From NCBI GenBank assembly GCA_944989445.1, contig CALYLW010000037.1, positions 1,712,501 through 1,776,500 of the forward strand: 64,000 bases of DNA, in the 5' to 3' direction. The stretch comes from Ampullaceana balthica. Taxonomy: Eukaryota > Mollusca > Gastropoda > Lymnaeidae. A model generated the notes under the pieces. It did no database searches and was not told the origin of the DNA. It worked only from the letters and a program-made list of their open reading frames with translations. Numbering within the stretch: the first letter of the stretch is position 1; the number at the start of each line of letters is the position of its first letter. The position numbers were made by a program, and so were the translations under genes. Below, in pieces: positions 50,501 through 56,280 of this stretch.

Positions 50501-50890
50501 GAAAAATGGGCTACCCTGTTAGAATCAAGTTCCCACAGTTCATTGAGAGGTTAGTTAGCAACTTATTTCTTGTTAGTTATTGTCATGGTGGGATACCATG
50601 GGATGTTAAGGTCATACTTGTTTTTGTTTTTTTACATACAGGCATTTAGGTCTTGCAAAAAAAAACAGTAATCTTTTTTTCATAGCTTTTTATGAAAATA
50701 AAATTTAAATTCTGTATTTTCACATTTCCTGGGCAGTTTTAAATGTTTTGTGAAATTCATTTCCAGATATCACTGCCTGATGAAAGGGCAAAGAATCAAA
50801 CAGGGTCAGATACCATGGGATATCTGTAAGATCATCCTGCAAAGTCAAGGCCCAGAGCACAAAGATGAATACCAAATTGGTGCAACAAAG
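8839..50890 (+). CDS. Myo15: Unconventional myosin, class XV-like, motor domain (17 exons, partial at both ends)
   Basis: Actin-dependent ATPase motor. Exons (all + strand): 8839-8919, 25096-25159, 37549-37658, 42152-42226, 42905-43105, 43299-43362, 46452-46565, 46699-46860, 47253-47366, 47778-47836, 47992-48121, 48272-48499, 48758-48883, 49036-49113, 49865-50019, 50379-50549, 50767-50890. All phases agree and no stop interrupts the 679 codons from the Met at 8858. Visible motifs: GESGAGKT P-loop (residues about 105-112), NDNSSRFGK switch I (155-163), DIFGFE switch II (380-385), strut [14 protein letters not shown]1 helix around [11 protein letters not shown]. Class XV is inferred from the GVEDM start, the [12 protein letters not shown] and [12 protein letters not shown] stretches and the LEKCHFHH region, which resemble MYO15A/Sisyphus more than classes VII or X. 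Family members carry cargo with a MyTH4-FERM tail at filopodia or stereocilia tips. The frame stays open 5' of the Met to the acceptor, so coding exons probably precede 8839. The last exon stops at IGATK, inside the converter; neck and tail exons were not found. Confidence 0.92.
9440..9990 (+). repeat. Five-copy family with inverted ends, copy 1
   Basis: Begins cccgtaaaaacaaag. It then has AAATCCCTTATATATGAG at 9466 and closes with the inverse, atataagggattt, at 9990. Inside is a gatcgatctgaaattttgat block and a gatcggatcatgggaagtgg block shared with the other copies. A G-rich tract (9563-9610) and a GA run (9949-9961) are peculiar to this copy. Confidence 0.8.
10199..10437 (+). repeat. 16-bp minisatellite
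   Basis: About 15 nearly perfect units of catgagaagtcaaggc. Very low divergence suggests recent expansion or active homogenisation. Confidence 0.95.
10507..10686 (+). repeat. 29-bp minisatellite
   Basis: Six almost identical units of tgctcttagagtctctcccg plus ccactcgac, about 70 bp after the unrelated 16-bp array. Confidence 0.95.
10690..12130. other. Myosin intron sequence, no gene recognised
   Basis: Part of the 16-kb intron between the first two motor exons. No repeat family or coding stretch recognised. Confidence 0.4.
12131..12620 (+). repeat. Minisatellite of about 52 bp with a 208-bp higher-order unit
   Basis: Units of the type gttgtgtcaaacgtattagg, tgcaacccttcaccac and atatatgacacaca. 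The distinctive variant atagttgcgtcaaacgtaat occurs at 12153 and again at 12361, exactly 208 bp apart, and the units after each match in order, so blocks of four units were duplicated together. Confidence 0.9.
12628..12895 (+). repeat. tRNA-derived SINE
   Basis: A-box-like TGGTCTAAGTGG (12633) and B-box-like GGGTTCGAGCCC are pol III promoter elements of a tRNA-like head. The body shares gctacatcacttgcc and cgtcatggactg with the SINE at 32222, but the 3' part differs: it contains agagatgca and tgcatctct in inverse orientation (near 12826 and 12880). CATAAAGAGATG occurs at 12623-12634 and 12821-12832. Confidence 0.7.
13124..13337 (-). mobile_element. hAT-type MITE family 1, copy 1
   Basis: One end is caatgttcccttttagg and the other, inverted, is gctaaaagtgaacatt. 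The inside has tgcgcgtcgtcgg and cagcgagcagc, shared with copies at 17467, 19033 and 40908. The target duplication is not clear here. Confidence 0.7.
14615..14811 (+). mobile_element. MITE family 2, copy with lost left end
   Basis: Aligns over most of its length to 52165-52356: ctgcggaccgtaccgggtgacacc, tgttcccgttaattgg, actggcagactc-like and gaggtctat phrases, then tagtgacgcctctg as the right TIR. The left TIR is degenerate. Confidence 0.75.
15270..15520 (+). repeat. 32-bp minisatellite
   Basis: About eight degenerate units of acctactgcaacctacttac plus tacatacttggc. Divergence grows toward the 3' side. Confidence 0.85.
15600..17460. other. Myosin intron sequence, no gene recognised
   Basis: AT-rich unique sequence with short homopolymers (C tract near 16081, CA run near 16720). 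No coding stretch supported. Confidence 0.4.
17467..17653 (+). mobile_element. hAT-type MITE family 1, copy 2
   Basis: TIRs CAATGTTCCATTTAAG and, inverted, CAATGTTCCCTCTAAG. Flanked by catggtgg (17459-17466) and catggtag (17654-17661), a 7/8 match in an 8-bp duplication as expected for hAT elements. Confidence 0.85.
17909..18204 (+). pseudogene. 5'-truncated LINE 3' end (C-terminal RT region)
   Basis: A 76-codon open stretch ([15 protein letters not shown] ... [15 protein letters not shown]) is nearly identical to the C-terminus of the LINE ORF at 62064-63410. It is followed by the same 3' UTR (aatcttctgtatagaaggag) but without the gataa tail. The copy starts directly after a cagccctaa element end. 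Confidence 0.9.
19033..19222 (-). mobile_element. hAT-type MITE family 1, copy 3, perfect 8-bp TSD
   Basis: Begins caatgcccc (degenerate TIR) and ends taaagggaacattg. Inside are tgctccgcggcgtcgg and the gcggccgcgcagc segment. Flanked on both sides by GTAGCACC (19025-19032 and 19223-19230), an exact 8-bp target duplication. Confidence 0.88.
19230..21600. other. Myosin intron sequence, no gene recognised
   Basis: Mostly unique. At about 21270-21380, cagtcaaactacgaa and gttacgaagttt could be ends of a small Tc1/pogo-type element, but the boundaries are unclear. Confidence 0.35.
21608..21835 (-). repeat. GC-palindrome repeat family, copy 3 (inverted, palindrome missing)
   Basis: tatcacccgtcaaaaatgac and ctttctaaaattagtagcgt match, inverted, both ends of the block at 2101-2535. 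The central part with the GC palindromes is deleted. Confidence 0.7.
22463..22640 (-). pseudogene. Relic of a second LINE: ORF2 C-terminus and 3' end
   Basis: On the minus strand, the frame from about 22626 reads [20 protein letters not shown], then [10 protein letters not shown] and two stops. This is the typical last motif of endonuclease/reverse-transcriptase LINE proteins found in molluscs. It is followed by a short (gttcaa)n tail. It is unrelated to the (gataa)-tailed LINE at 61986. Confidence 0.75.
22740..25095. other. Myosin intron sequence, no gene recognised
   Basis: Unique sequence leading to the acceptor of exon 2. No repeat family or coding stretch identified. Confidence 0.4.
25096..25159 (+). 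CDS. Myo15: Myosin XV exon 2
   Basis: A 64-nt exon with acceptor ttccccag and donor gtaagt. It completes the Ser codon left open by exon 1 and encodes [21 protein letters not shown], the first helix and strand of the motor core. It ends in phase 0. Confidence 0.9.
26255..26395 (+). repeat. Three-copy tandem repeat of about 45-55 bp
   Basis: Three units of ggtgagaacacctgtgtatt, ttaagttaccct, separated by G-runs of different length. Confidence 0.85.
26758..26870. repeat. (TA)n microsatellite with TTTA interruptions
   Basis: About 110 bp of TA with two ttta blocks. Very like the array at 1979-2080. Confidence 0.95.
27991..28425 (+). repeat. Five-copy family with inverted ends, copy 2
   Basis: cccgtaaaaacaaag, then AAATCCCTTATATATGAG at 28017 and the inverse atataagggattt ending at 28425. 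It contains gcgagacgggtccgtgtg and gatcacgggaagtggg as in copy 1. Confidence 0.8.
28607..28754 (+). mobile_element. MITE family 3 (CARTGGCGT ends)
   Basis: Left end CAGTGGCGTTACTAGT and right end, inverted, CAATGGCGTAGCTAGT: 148 bp with no coding capacity. End sequence is of the hAT MITE type; a clear 8-bp duplication is not visible. Confidence 0.8.
29540..30155 (+). repeat. 51-bp minisatellite open in three frames
   Basis: Twelve units of tcgtcactccgctattgcca, agagttctctcaagtcatgc and ggtcacgccat. Since 51 is 17 codons, three + frames stay open for more than 200 codons each. No splice context, no single preferred frame and no protein family, so probably not coding. Confidence 0.9.
30200..31170. 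other. Myosin intron sequence, no gene recognised
   Basis: Unique sequence without coding support. Confidence 0.4.
31183..31373 (+). mobile_element. hAT-type MITE family 4, perfect 8-bp TSD
   Basis: Left end CAGGGCCGTCTTAACGCAT, right end inverted CAGAGCCGTCTTTAC. Flanked by ATCTGTGT on both sides (31175-31182 and 31374-31381). 191 bp, no ORF, inside with gggggcccac-type G/C blocks. Confidence 0.9.
31790..32040 (-). repeat. tRNA-Val-derived SINE
   Basis: On the minus strand, cgtagtgtagtggttatcac plus gtccaccttgcacgcgga matches the D and anticodon arms of metazoan tRNA-Val. The T arm (tgacttcaagcccc) is diverged and the acceptor stem does not pair well, so it is not a functional tRNA. The following body carries the GC palindrome at 31821-31839 and matches 785-912. 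Confidence 0.75.
32222..32507 (+). repeat. tRNA-derived SINE with a LINE-like 3' tail
   Basis: tRNA-like head with A box (TGGTCGAGTGG) and B box (GGGTTCGAATCC), body with gaatgctgcatcacttacca. The 3' end atcttctgcatagaaggagc, gtctgtatagataagataag is nearly identical to the 3' UTR and (gataa)n tail of the LINE at 61986-63470. It is followed by a (TA)n run to 32547. Confidence 0.85.
32650..34800. other. Myosin intron sequence, no gene recognised
   Basis: AT-rich unique sequence; no repeat family or coding stretch identified. Confidence 0.4.
34826..34866 (+). repeat. LINE 3'-tail fragment
   Basis: aatcttctgtatagaaggag, cgtctgtaaacagataag: the last 40 bases of the LINE at 61986, probably a very short 5'-truncated insertion or a SINE remnant. 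Confidence 0.8.
35116..35703 (+). repeat. Five-copy family with inverted ends, copy 3 (rearranged)
   Basis: Left AAATCCTTTATATACGAG at 35139, right end atatagaggattt at 35703. A second, inverted left end (catatataaaggatttatag near 35221) sits inside, and cgcaccgcgcgacag occurs twice, so two copies seem nested or partly duplicated. Confidence 0.7.
35710..37548. other. Myosin intron sequence, no gene recognised
   Basis: Unique sequence. Close to the exon 3 acceptor, at 37345-37410, is a two-unit repeat of tatatatataggtctatata type. Confidence 0.4.
37549..37658 (+). CDS. Myo15: Myosin XV exon 3
   Basis: Acceptor ctttccacag, donor gtaagt. It encodes [14 protein letters not shown] followed by a class XV-like [12 protein letters not shown] stretch and ends inside the LPPH motif (phase 2). 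Confidence 0.93.
38256..38451 (-). repeat. Five-copy family with inverted ends, copy 4 (inverted, short)
   Basis: Runs aaatccgttatattaacttc to catatataaaggatttatag, then cgggtag. Only about 195 bp remain: the core between the two end blocks is largely deleted. Confidence 0.75.
39290..39590 (+). repeat. Degenerate tandem repeat of about 50-60 bp
   Basis: About five loose units of catgatgtagataatgtcaa, atctaggcccg and cttgctaccc. Strongly diverged, hence old. Confidence 0.7.
40101..40263 (+). mobile_element. hAT-type MITE, related to family 2 ends
   Basis: Left CAGAGGCGTAAC, right end inverted CAGAAGCGTAAC. Flanked by gtgacatg (40093-40100) and gtgacttg (40264-40271), 7/8 match. The inside repeats ccaagggcg. 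163 bp, no ORF. Confidence 0.85.
40908..41127 (-). mobile_element. hAT-type MITE family 1, copy 4
   Basis: cagtgttctctttaa at the left; the inside has aaaatttgctgcgcggtt, gatgcgcggcgtcgg and ctgcgcagc, matching copies 1-3. The right end is degenerate and the duplication is not visible. Confidence 0.65.
41130..42151. other. Myosin intron sequence, no gene recognised
   Basis: A 41235-41702 open frame was examined: no domain, low-complexity stretch at its middle, no splice sites that fit the myosin. Confidence 0.4.
42152..42226 (+). CDS. Myo15: Myosin XV exon 4
   Basis: Acceptor tttttgccag, donor gtcaga. It encodes [13 protein letters not shown] and the NQVLVI strand that leads into the P-loop. 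It ends in phase 2, so the Ser before the P-loop is split. Confidence 0.92.
42406..42508. repeat. Near-perfect inverted repeat (hairpin) in a myosin intron
   Basis: Arms of about 35 nt: aattattttaacattgtaaa, tggttgacattt and its inverse aaatgtcaacca, tttaaaatgttaaaataatt, around a loop of some 30 nt. Looks like a very small palindromic MITE. Confidence 0.85.
42905..43105 (+). CDS. Myo15: Myosin XV exon 5: P-loop and switch I
   Basis: A long pyrimidine tract precedes the acceptor; the donor is gtaaga. It encodes [10 protein letters not shown] (P-loop), the [18 protein letters not shown] helix and NDNSSRFGK (switch I), so most of the nucleotide site lies in this one exon. Confidence 0.97.
43299..43362 (+). 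CDS. Myo15: Myosin XV exon 6
   Basis: Acceptor tttttccag, donor gtaagc. It encodes [21 protein letters not shown], the conserved strand and helix after switch I. Phase 0. Confidence 0.94.
43363..46451. other. Myosin intron of 3.1 kb, no repeat or gene recognised
   Basis: Very AT-rich, few repeats compared with the earlier introns. No coding stretch supported. Confidence 0.5.
46452..46565 (+). CDS. Myo15: Myosin XV exon 7 (ends at a GC donor)
   Basis: Acceptor tcaattag. It encodes [17 protein letters not shown] through KYFYLNQ. The only in-frame exit is CAG followed by gcaagt, a GC-AG intron, joining exactly to GGS at 46699. No GT donor nearby keeps the conserved LNQGG junction. Confidence 0.92.
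46699..46860 (+). CDS. Myo15: Myosin XV exon 8
   Basis: Acceptor aattgtag, donor gtgagt. It encodes [18 protein letters not shown] and the [11 protein letters not shown] helix typical of all myosin heads. Phase 0 at both ends. Confidence 0.95.
47253..47366 (+). CDS. Myo15: Myosin XV exon 9
   Basis: Acceptor tttcaacag, donor gtaagt. It encodes [19 protein letters not shown] and the KQALTSKVT helix of the upper 50-kDa subdomain. Phase 0. Confidence 0.93.
47778..47836 (+). CDS. Myo15: Myosin XV exon 10: TEDS-site loop
   Basis: A 59-nt exon with acceptor aaaaacag and donor gttagt. It encodes [19 protein letters not shown]. Counting 16 residues back from the Asp that begins DATAK (next exon) lands on the Asp of GDRI. 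The TEDS position is thus acidic, which by the TEDS rule predicts a head that does not need heavy-chain phosphorylation. Confidence 0.92.
47992..48121 (+). CDS. Myo15: Myosin XV exon 11: switch II
   Basis: Acceptor atatttcag, donor gtagaa. It encodes [21 protein letters not shown] and ends with [10 protein letters not shown], the switch II motif. It starts in phase 2 and ends in phase 0. Confidence 0.95.
48272..48499 (+). CDS. Myo15: Myosin XV exon 12: relay and actin-binding region
   Basis: At 228 nt, the longest motor exon here. It encodes [20 protein letters not shown] (relay helix), then [10 protein letters not shown] and the DDDCNFPQ segment. Acceptor atacttag, donor gtagtt. Confidence 0.95.
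48758..48883 (+). CDS. Myo15: Myosin XV exon 13
   Basis: Acceptor ttgtttcag, donor gtaaaa. It encodes [19 protein letters not shown] and the [12 protein letters not shown] strand. The CHFHH spacing resembles class XV heads. Confidence 0.93.
49036..49113 (+). CDS. Myo15: Myosin XV exon 14
   Basis: Acceptor attcatttag, donor gtcagt. It encodes [20 protein letters not shown]. Its donor lies 13 nt before the TIR of a transposon-like element filling most of the next intron. Confidence 0.93.
49127..49593. mobile_element. Tc1/mariner-type MITE in a myosin intron
   Basis: TIRs CCGGAGATTTCTGTAAA and, inverted, CCGGAGATTTCCGTAAA, flanked by TA on both sides (49125-49126 and 49594-49595). 467 bp without transposase. 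Subterminal gcccatgggc blocks are also repeated in both halves. It begins 13 nt after the exon 14 donor. Confidence 0.88.
49865..50019 (+). CDS. Myo15: Myosin XV exon 15: loop 2
   Basis: Acceptor acttcag, donor gtattt. It encodes a short basic loop 2 region ([19 protein letters not shown]) and then [16 protein letters not shown]. It ends in phase 2. Confidence 0.92.
50379..50549 (+). CDS. Myo15: Myosin XV exon 16: strut, SH1 helix and start of converter
   Basis: Acceptor ctttttcag, donor gttagt. It encodes [12 protein letters not shown], the [21 protein letters not shown]1/SH2 helix segment and FPQFIER at the start of the converter. Confidence 0.97.
50767..50890 (+). CDS. Myo15: Myosin XV exon 17: converter
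   Basis: Acceptor atttccag, donor gtgagt. It encodes [21 protein letters not shown] through EYQIGATK. The next exon should begin with the phase-0 codons of the conserved KVF(L/M) turn; none was found before 56280 by eye. Confidence 0.93.
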
Positions 50891-51784
50891 GTGAGTTGCT
50901 CTTGTGTTTCCTTTGAGGAGTTTCAGTAAAAAAAAATTATTAGCACTTTCAGTTATATGAAGAAAAAAAAATTCTTCATTATTTATTTACCATTAAGTTT
51001 TCTGTCATAAATTTGTGTCTCTTTCCATTTTTTGTTATATTTCCCTTTTAGATTTAACAATGCATTTAACATAAATTGAATAGCTGAAAGGCTATGCCAC
51101 TGTAATAAAATATTCTTTTTTTAATTTACATATAGGCGGGCCTCTTAAAACTAATGAAACATAGTATTTGTAGGAAGTGTTCCATATATTTTGTTACTCT
51201 GTGTGTAATCTCGTGATTGTAAACTAGGTATTTGAAAAAGACATTTTCCTATTCTTCTTTGATCTAGTTAATCAAAGTTAATTCTGATATTTAAAAACTT
51301 TCCCTTGCTGTCACGTTTTTATCAATCAGTTCCATAATATGCTCTTTAATATTTCGGCCTACATAACAATTTTACTACATGTAAAGGCTACTAATAGCTT
51401 TAAATATGTTATTGTTTTTATAAAATTCAAAGATAAGAGATAACCATGCAACTTTAGTTAAAGTCAACAAAATGTTATTGCCTTTTTCATGTTGTTGGTA
51501 CGAGGGTAAAATGATATAGGATAAATGGACCTGTTATTTGCCATGATGTATTTATCACTGGGAAAATATTCAGTTACATTTATTTGCTATGCCTGAAAAA
51601 AATATATTAATGTGAAAGGAAAGGATAAAACAAAGATGTGTGTCCATGTACATGTAAAAGCTAACAGTAATATTGTGGAAAATATTCTTAGAATTCTTCC
51701 AATTCTTCTTTGTAACTTTATTTGGAACAATTGATTTCAAGGCCGCTAAATACAACTTCAACCTAGTGTTAACTTACATGCACT

Positions 51785-52140
51785 TTAGGTCCTGGATATA
51801 CAATTTTTACTGGGTGTACATTTGTTCCTTTGTTTACACTTGATCCTGGGTGTATGGTTCAAGATAAGCGTAAGACGCAATAATCTTCTGTATAGAAGGA
51901 GCGTCTGTAAACAGATAAGATAAGATATGGTTGGTCTTAGGTGTGCAGTAGTTCCAGTCTGTACATTTACTTTATTGTTTAAATTTAATTGTACATTTGG
52001 TCCTATTTGTACTGCTTCTGGGTGGACAGTGGACGGCGGACAGCCCAAGGTGTAAATTTGGTCCTTTTGCTTACACTTGATGCTGGGTGAACTGTTGTTG
52101 TTTGTACACTTGGTCAGAGTACAGTTGGTCTGGGTGTACA
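51785..52140 (+). repeat. Degenerate minisatellite split by a LINE 3' end
   Basis: Loose units of tgggtgtacatttggtcctt type on both sides of a LINE tail at about 51870-51926 (agataagcgtaagacgcaat, aatcttctgtatagaaggag, then gataagataagata). The insertion is some 55 bp long, an extreme 5' truncation. Confidence 0.75.
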
Positions 52141-52164
52141 AATAATAATAATAATTGTCATTGG

Positions 52165-52356
52165 CAGAGGCGTCACTGGGGGTGTGGGTGGTGCGGACCG
52201 CACCAGGGGACACCATCTCAAGGTGTGACCCCAAAACGTAAGTTTCTGCATGTTCCCGTTATTTGGAACTGGCAGACTCTGAGGAGGTCTATGGGGTTAG
52301 TCGTGTGTCGTCATGAGCTACCGCACTGGGTGACACCAACCATAGTGACGCCTCTG
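52165..52356 (+). mobile_element. hAT-type MITE family 2, intact copy
   Basis: Left CAGAGGCGTCACTGGG, right end inverted CAGAGGCGTCACTATGG. Flanked by gtcattgg (52157-52164) and gtcattag (52357-52364), 7/8. Internal tandem-like ggtgacacc phrases. Confidence 0.88.
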
Positions 52357-52415
52357 GTCATTAGAGATCGACCTCAACCACTTTTACGCCACTGCTAATC
52401 AATGAAATGGAATAA

Positions 52416-52546
<131 letters not shown>

Positions 52547-52549
52547 AAT

Positions 52550-54710
52550 AAATTTCCCCTCATGATATTCTATTAATTGATATTGGTATGCCACACCGGA
52601 GGGGGTTAAGATTGTTTGGCCTCCTTTAAACAAAGAAACTACAGCTATCGAAAATGCTGCTTGCCACATAAAACGCGCCACCTCTGCCACTTTCCACCAT
52701 TCCCTCATCCCTACCTATACACACACATGTTTATTTTAAAAAAAGTCAGCTATAATAATATATCTTTTGTGAAAAGTGTGTGTTTAGGCTTAGATTAGAG
52801 TTGACCTAAATATTTTAGCAACTTGTCAGTTGGCTTTTGCTATTAATTACTGGATTTTTATTCACACTCCTGGTTTCCTGTCCCATAACATGGAGAATTT
52901 AATAATTTTCTTACAGTGCTTACAGTCACGTATAACGTCTTGTCCCCTAACTCCAGTGCAAAGAATATATTTAGGTCATCTTTGGCAGAGATTGATTTCT
53001 AACATTAAATGTTAACAGTTGAAGTATCTCGAACAAATAGGGTTTACTAATTTTTGTGTAAACGTTAGTTTTTGTTTCTTTTATTCCATTGTGCTTAAAA
53101 TGAACTTATATTCAGGATTATATGATAATTGTTATTACAATGTGACCTACTAGTTGTGCAGTGACATAATTTCGGTAGGCCTATTTGTTTACTGAGATTA
53201 ATGAGTCCATATTTAATTTTGTAGACCCCTATGAGCCTCAGAAACTTTCCAGAAACGCACACAATACCAAACCGCATTCCCCACATTTGTACACCGTTTT
53301 AATACAAGGGCGTATAGTGTAGTACAGAAATAACGTTTCACAAAGTGCCTGACTAAGGTGTATAAAGACGCACTGTGGATTTGCTGGGATCAGGATGTAA
53401 CACGGCTTGGAATTAGTGACATTCTTCGCTTGACCAGTTACATCTTACTAAGGTATTGCTTGCTTAGTATGCACGCGGAACACTTAGCATTGTTATTTAC
53501 ACCCACTACTTTGAAGGTTGCTGGCAAGGTCCACGCCCAGGTGGGATTGTCACCTGTAGCGACTACGACAGTGTATAACACACGCCGAGCACCGCCTATG
53601 TCTTGGCGTCCGTGGCGCGCAGGGGAGTGTCGGTGGCGGGTCTTAAACAAAATGTAGGTGGGGTGGGGGGGGGGAACCGAGTTGATCTTAAACGTAAGAA
53701 GAATAAAAGAAGTACAAAATATGCGGATCTTTCTAACACAATGTTAAAAGCGACAATCCCCGGTGGGTTTTGTGTTAACTTGTGGGAATATGGGGGCGGG
53801 GGGGGGTGTGGTGGTGGTACGACCCGATGATCCTTATTTGGGGGCTGCATTTTCGGTTCGCTGTGCTGTATGTATATATAATATATAAAGATATATATAT
53901 ATGTGTGTGTGTGTGTGTGTTATATACCATCATTTATGTTAAATGATTATACAGATTGCGTTAATTAGGAGGGGGGGGGTAAAATAAAAACTAATTATGA
54001 ACCACTGCAGGCGTCATATTCAATGAATTTGGGATTCTCAAAAGGGTTTGACTATTCGTTGTACAGAACCCCAGTACAGAGTGTAAAACTGAATTGGTGT
54101 AATTCTTCCCCCTAACCTACTCCACACACCCACCCACCAACCTTTTCCCGGCCTGCGTGTGACAACGTGATGCTTTTTACGTTTATTTATTATATAGTTC
54201 TGATTTATTTTGTATATTAGATGTTAGAAATGCACATATTTTAGAATCCCTAATTAGGATTTAATTACCTGAACACTTTAACGAAAAAAATATCTTTTGT
54301 ACGTATGGTCTTGCAAAACTTCAATCCCCCTCCACACACTTTTTTTTCGAACGGAAACAACTGGTGTATATCCATGTATTGTCAGTTATTGCTCGCTGTT
54401 GCAAGCTACATGTACGAATGCTGAACATGAGTACAAATAAACCTTAAGTGCATTGAACTTCGGTAAAGGTGCCCATTTTTAAATAAAAATGCTACGAGTA
54501 ACCTCTGCCCTATCAAACCTGTTAATGTTTTAAGTTATAATATTGTAGCAGTGCGATGGTGTTTGTAAAAAGTGGCGAGAGGTTCGTAGTTATTAAGAAT
54601 GCTGGGCAATGTTGTTCATAAATGTGTTCCTGTGGTTGTGTTGGGTCGAAGAAATTATTTCGGGCAATGAAATGAAAGGATGCGGAGATTATATTGATGC
54701 AAGAATTTTT
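52550..54710. other. No gene recognised between the motor exons and the giant exon
   Basis: Searched by eye for the expected KVF neck exon, IQ motifs (IQxxxRGxxxR) and MyTH4 motifs; none seen. Contains a G-rich tract near 53660-53820 and small TA/GT runs near 53880. Confidence 0.45.
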
Positions 54711-54716
54711 AAAAAA

Positions 54717-55045
54717 CCCGTAAAACACAGTTTTGGACTATAAATCCTTCGTATATGAGACATAACTAAAAGTATTGATTATGTTCAATATATTACGCAC
54801 CACGCGACAGAATAGATGAAACATTTACATATACTACCTAGAGATACATAGAGATAATATAAAAAGTCATTAATTTAATTAAAGTACATTCGATCGATCT
54901 GAAATTTTGATAGAATGCATTGTTAGCTGACAAAAGTCTATGTGCAAAATTTCAGCTCGATAGGATCCCGGGAAGTGGGTAATTTTTTACCTTTGTTTTT
55001 CCGCGGACGTTACCACGACAATACGTTGAAGTTAATATACATTTA
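54717..55045 (+). repeat. Five-copy family with inverted ends, copy 5
   Basis: cccgtaaaacacag, then AAATCCTTCGTATATGAG at 54742, cgcaccacgcgacag, gatcgatctgaaattttgat and gaagttaatatacattt at the right, where the terminal inverse is degraded. Confidence 0.75.
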
Positions 55046-56280
55046 ATGAAAATAATTTTAAAATGCTGGAAAAGTTCTTTGGGATGGCGCGTATTATTTG
55101 TATTCTGTGGGTAATTCACATAGACACAGCTAATACCAACGCACCAAGTGCGCAAGGGGGTGCGGCGCACGTACTGAACGCCTATTCAGACACGTGTCTG
55201 CTCTGCTCTTAAGAAAGTTTTATGTTCCTGGATGCCTATTTCCCCTAATATTATGCACTCAAAGATTCTTATGTTTCTAGCTTGAAAATACTACATAGGG
55301 CGGCATCTCTTTTATAGCTGTAAGATATTCAGATTCTACGCCGTTGCCATATTATTATTTTTTTGAAGCCACTGTCATCTAAAAAAGAAAATCCTGCTGT
55401 CTCCTCCCGTGTGTTTCATTAACATGTAAAGACAATGTGTTGGGACAGTGATGGATTGTAGAGTAAGCCTGTTGTTGCCGGGGACATACATACTTGTACA
55501 TGGGTCGCCTTGCATTAGTCTTATGATGGCCATGTTTTATCAAGCCCGAACTCTTGAAATTCACATTGGACACACCAGGACGATCTGTCTGCTAAGTTTC
55601 CGAGACCGGGAAATGTTCTGATGGAAACTATCAATTCATGTTTGCGAATGGTTGAAACGTCGGGATACGTAGACCAGGAAAGACACACTTCGCTATTGAT
55701 GGAGTACACCATGGGTTGTGTTCAGGGCAAGATAACGGACTTATACTTCTAATTGTCAATAGACCCTTTTCTGTGCGGTTAATAGGAAGTGCATGTGCTG
55801 AAAGAGTTATTAAATTATGAATTTTCTTCACACAAAAAAGTAGATATCGATTTAAGGCAATAGAAAGAAATCGAGTATTCAGCTATTGATTGGAAAAAAT
55901 GTCACTGTCATAAAGATTCACACTTTATCGTGTTATTGTCTTATTCTTTTCTTCGCCGAAGTTGGATATGAATTCGATCAACTCTTCATTAACCGAGATT
56001 TCTTAAAATTTCATTTTACAGATTGACAATAAGTTGTAATAATAGTCGGCATTTACAAATGAAAGCCACTTTAACATCGGGACTGTATGGGTACTGACAA
56101 AATTTCATGAGATATACACGCCGAATCATTGCTATTATTAGTAACTGAGCTGATCACTTCATTGCTCATGGTCTTTTGATCAATGAAAAGCTGCTCTAGG
56201 GCGCTTATGTTTATTTTGTGTTTTTTAAATACAAAATCTTATTTCAAAAATACATATGAAGTCACCACAGAACCGTGACG
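55046..56280. other. Region upstream of the giant exon
   Basis: No repeat family and no coding stretch. It would hold the promoter and 5' UTR if 56281 is a true start, but no TATA box or other core element is convincing. In-frame TGA at 56257; possible acceptor cacag at 56266-56270 with a weak pyrimidine tract. Confidence 0.4.

Noticed and set aside
51223..51290. Possible neck exon: acceptor actag followed by codons reading VFEKDIFLFFFDL
   Set aside because: The VF start in the right phase is tempting, but the frame stops after about 18 codons, has no IQ-like residues and no proper donor. Most likely chance.
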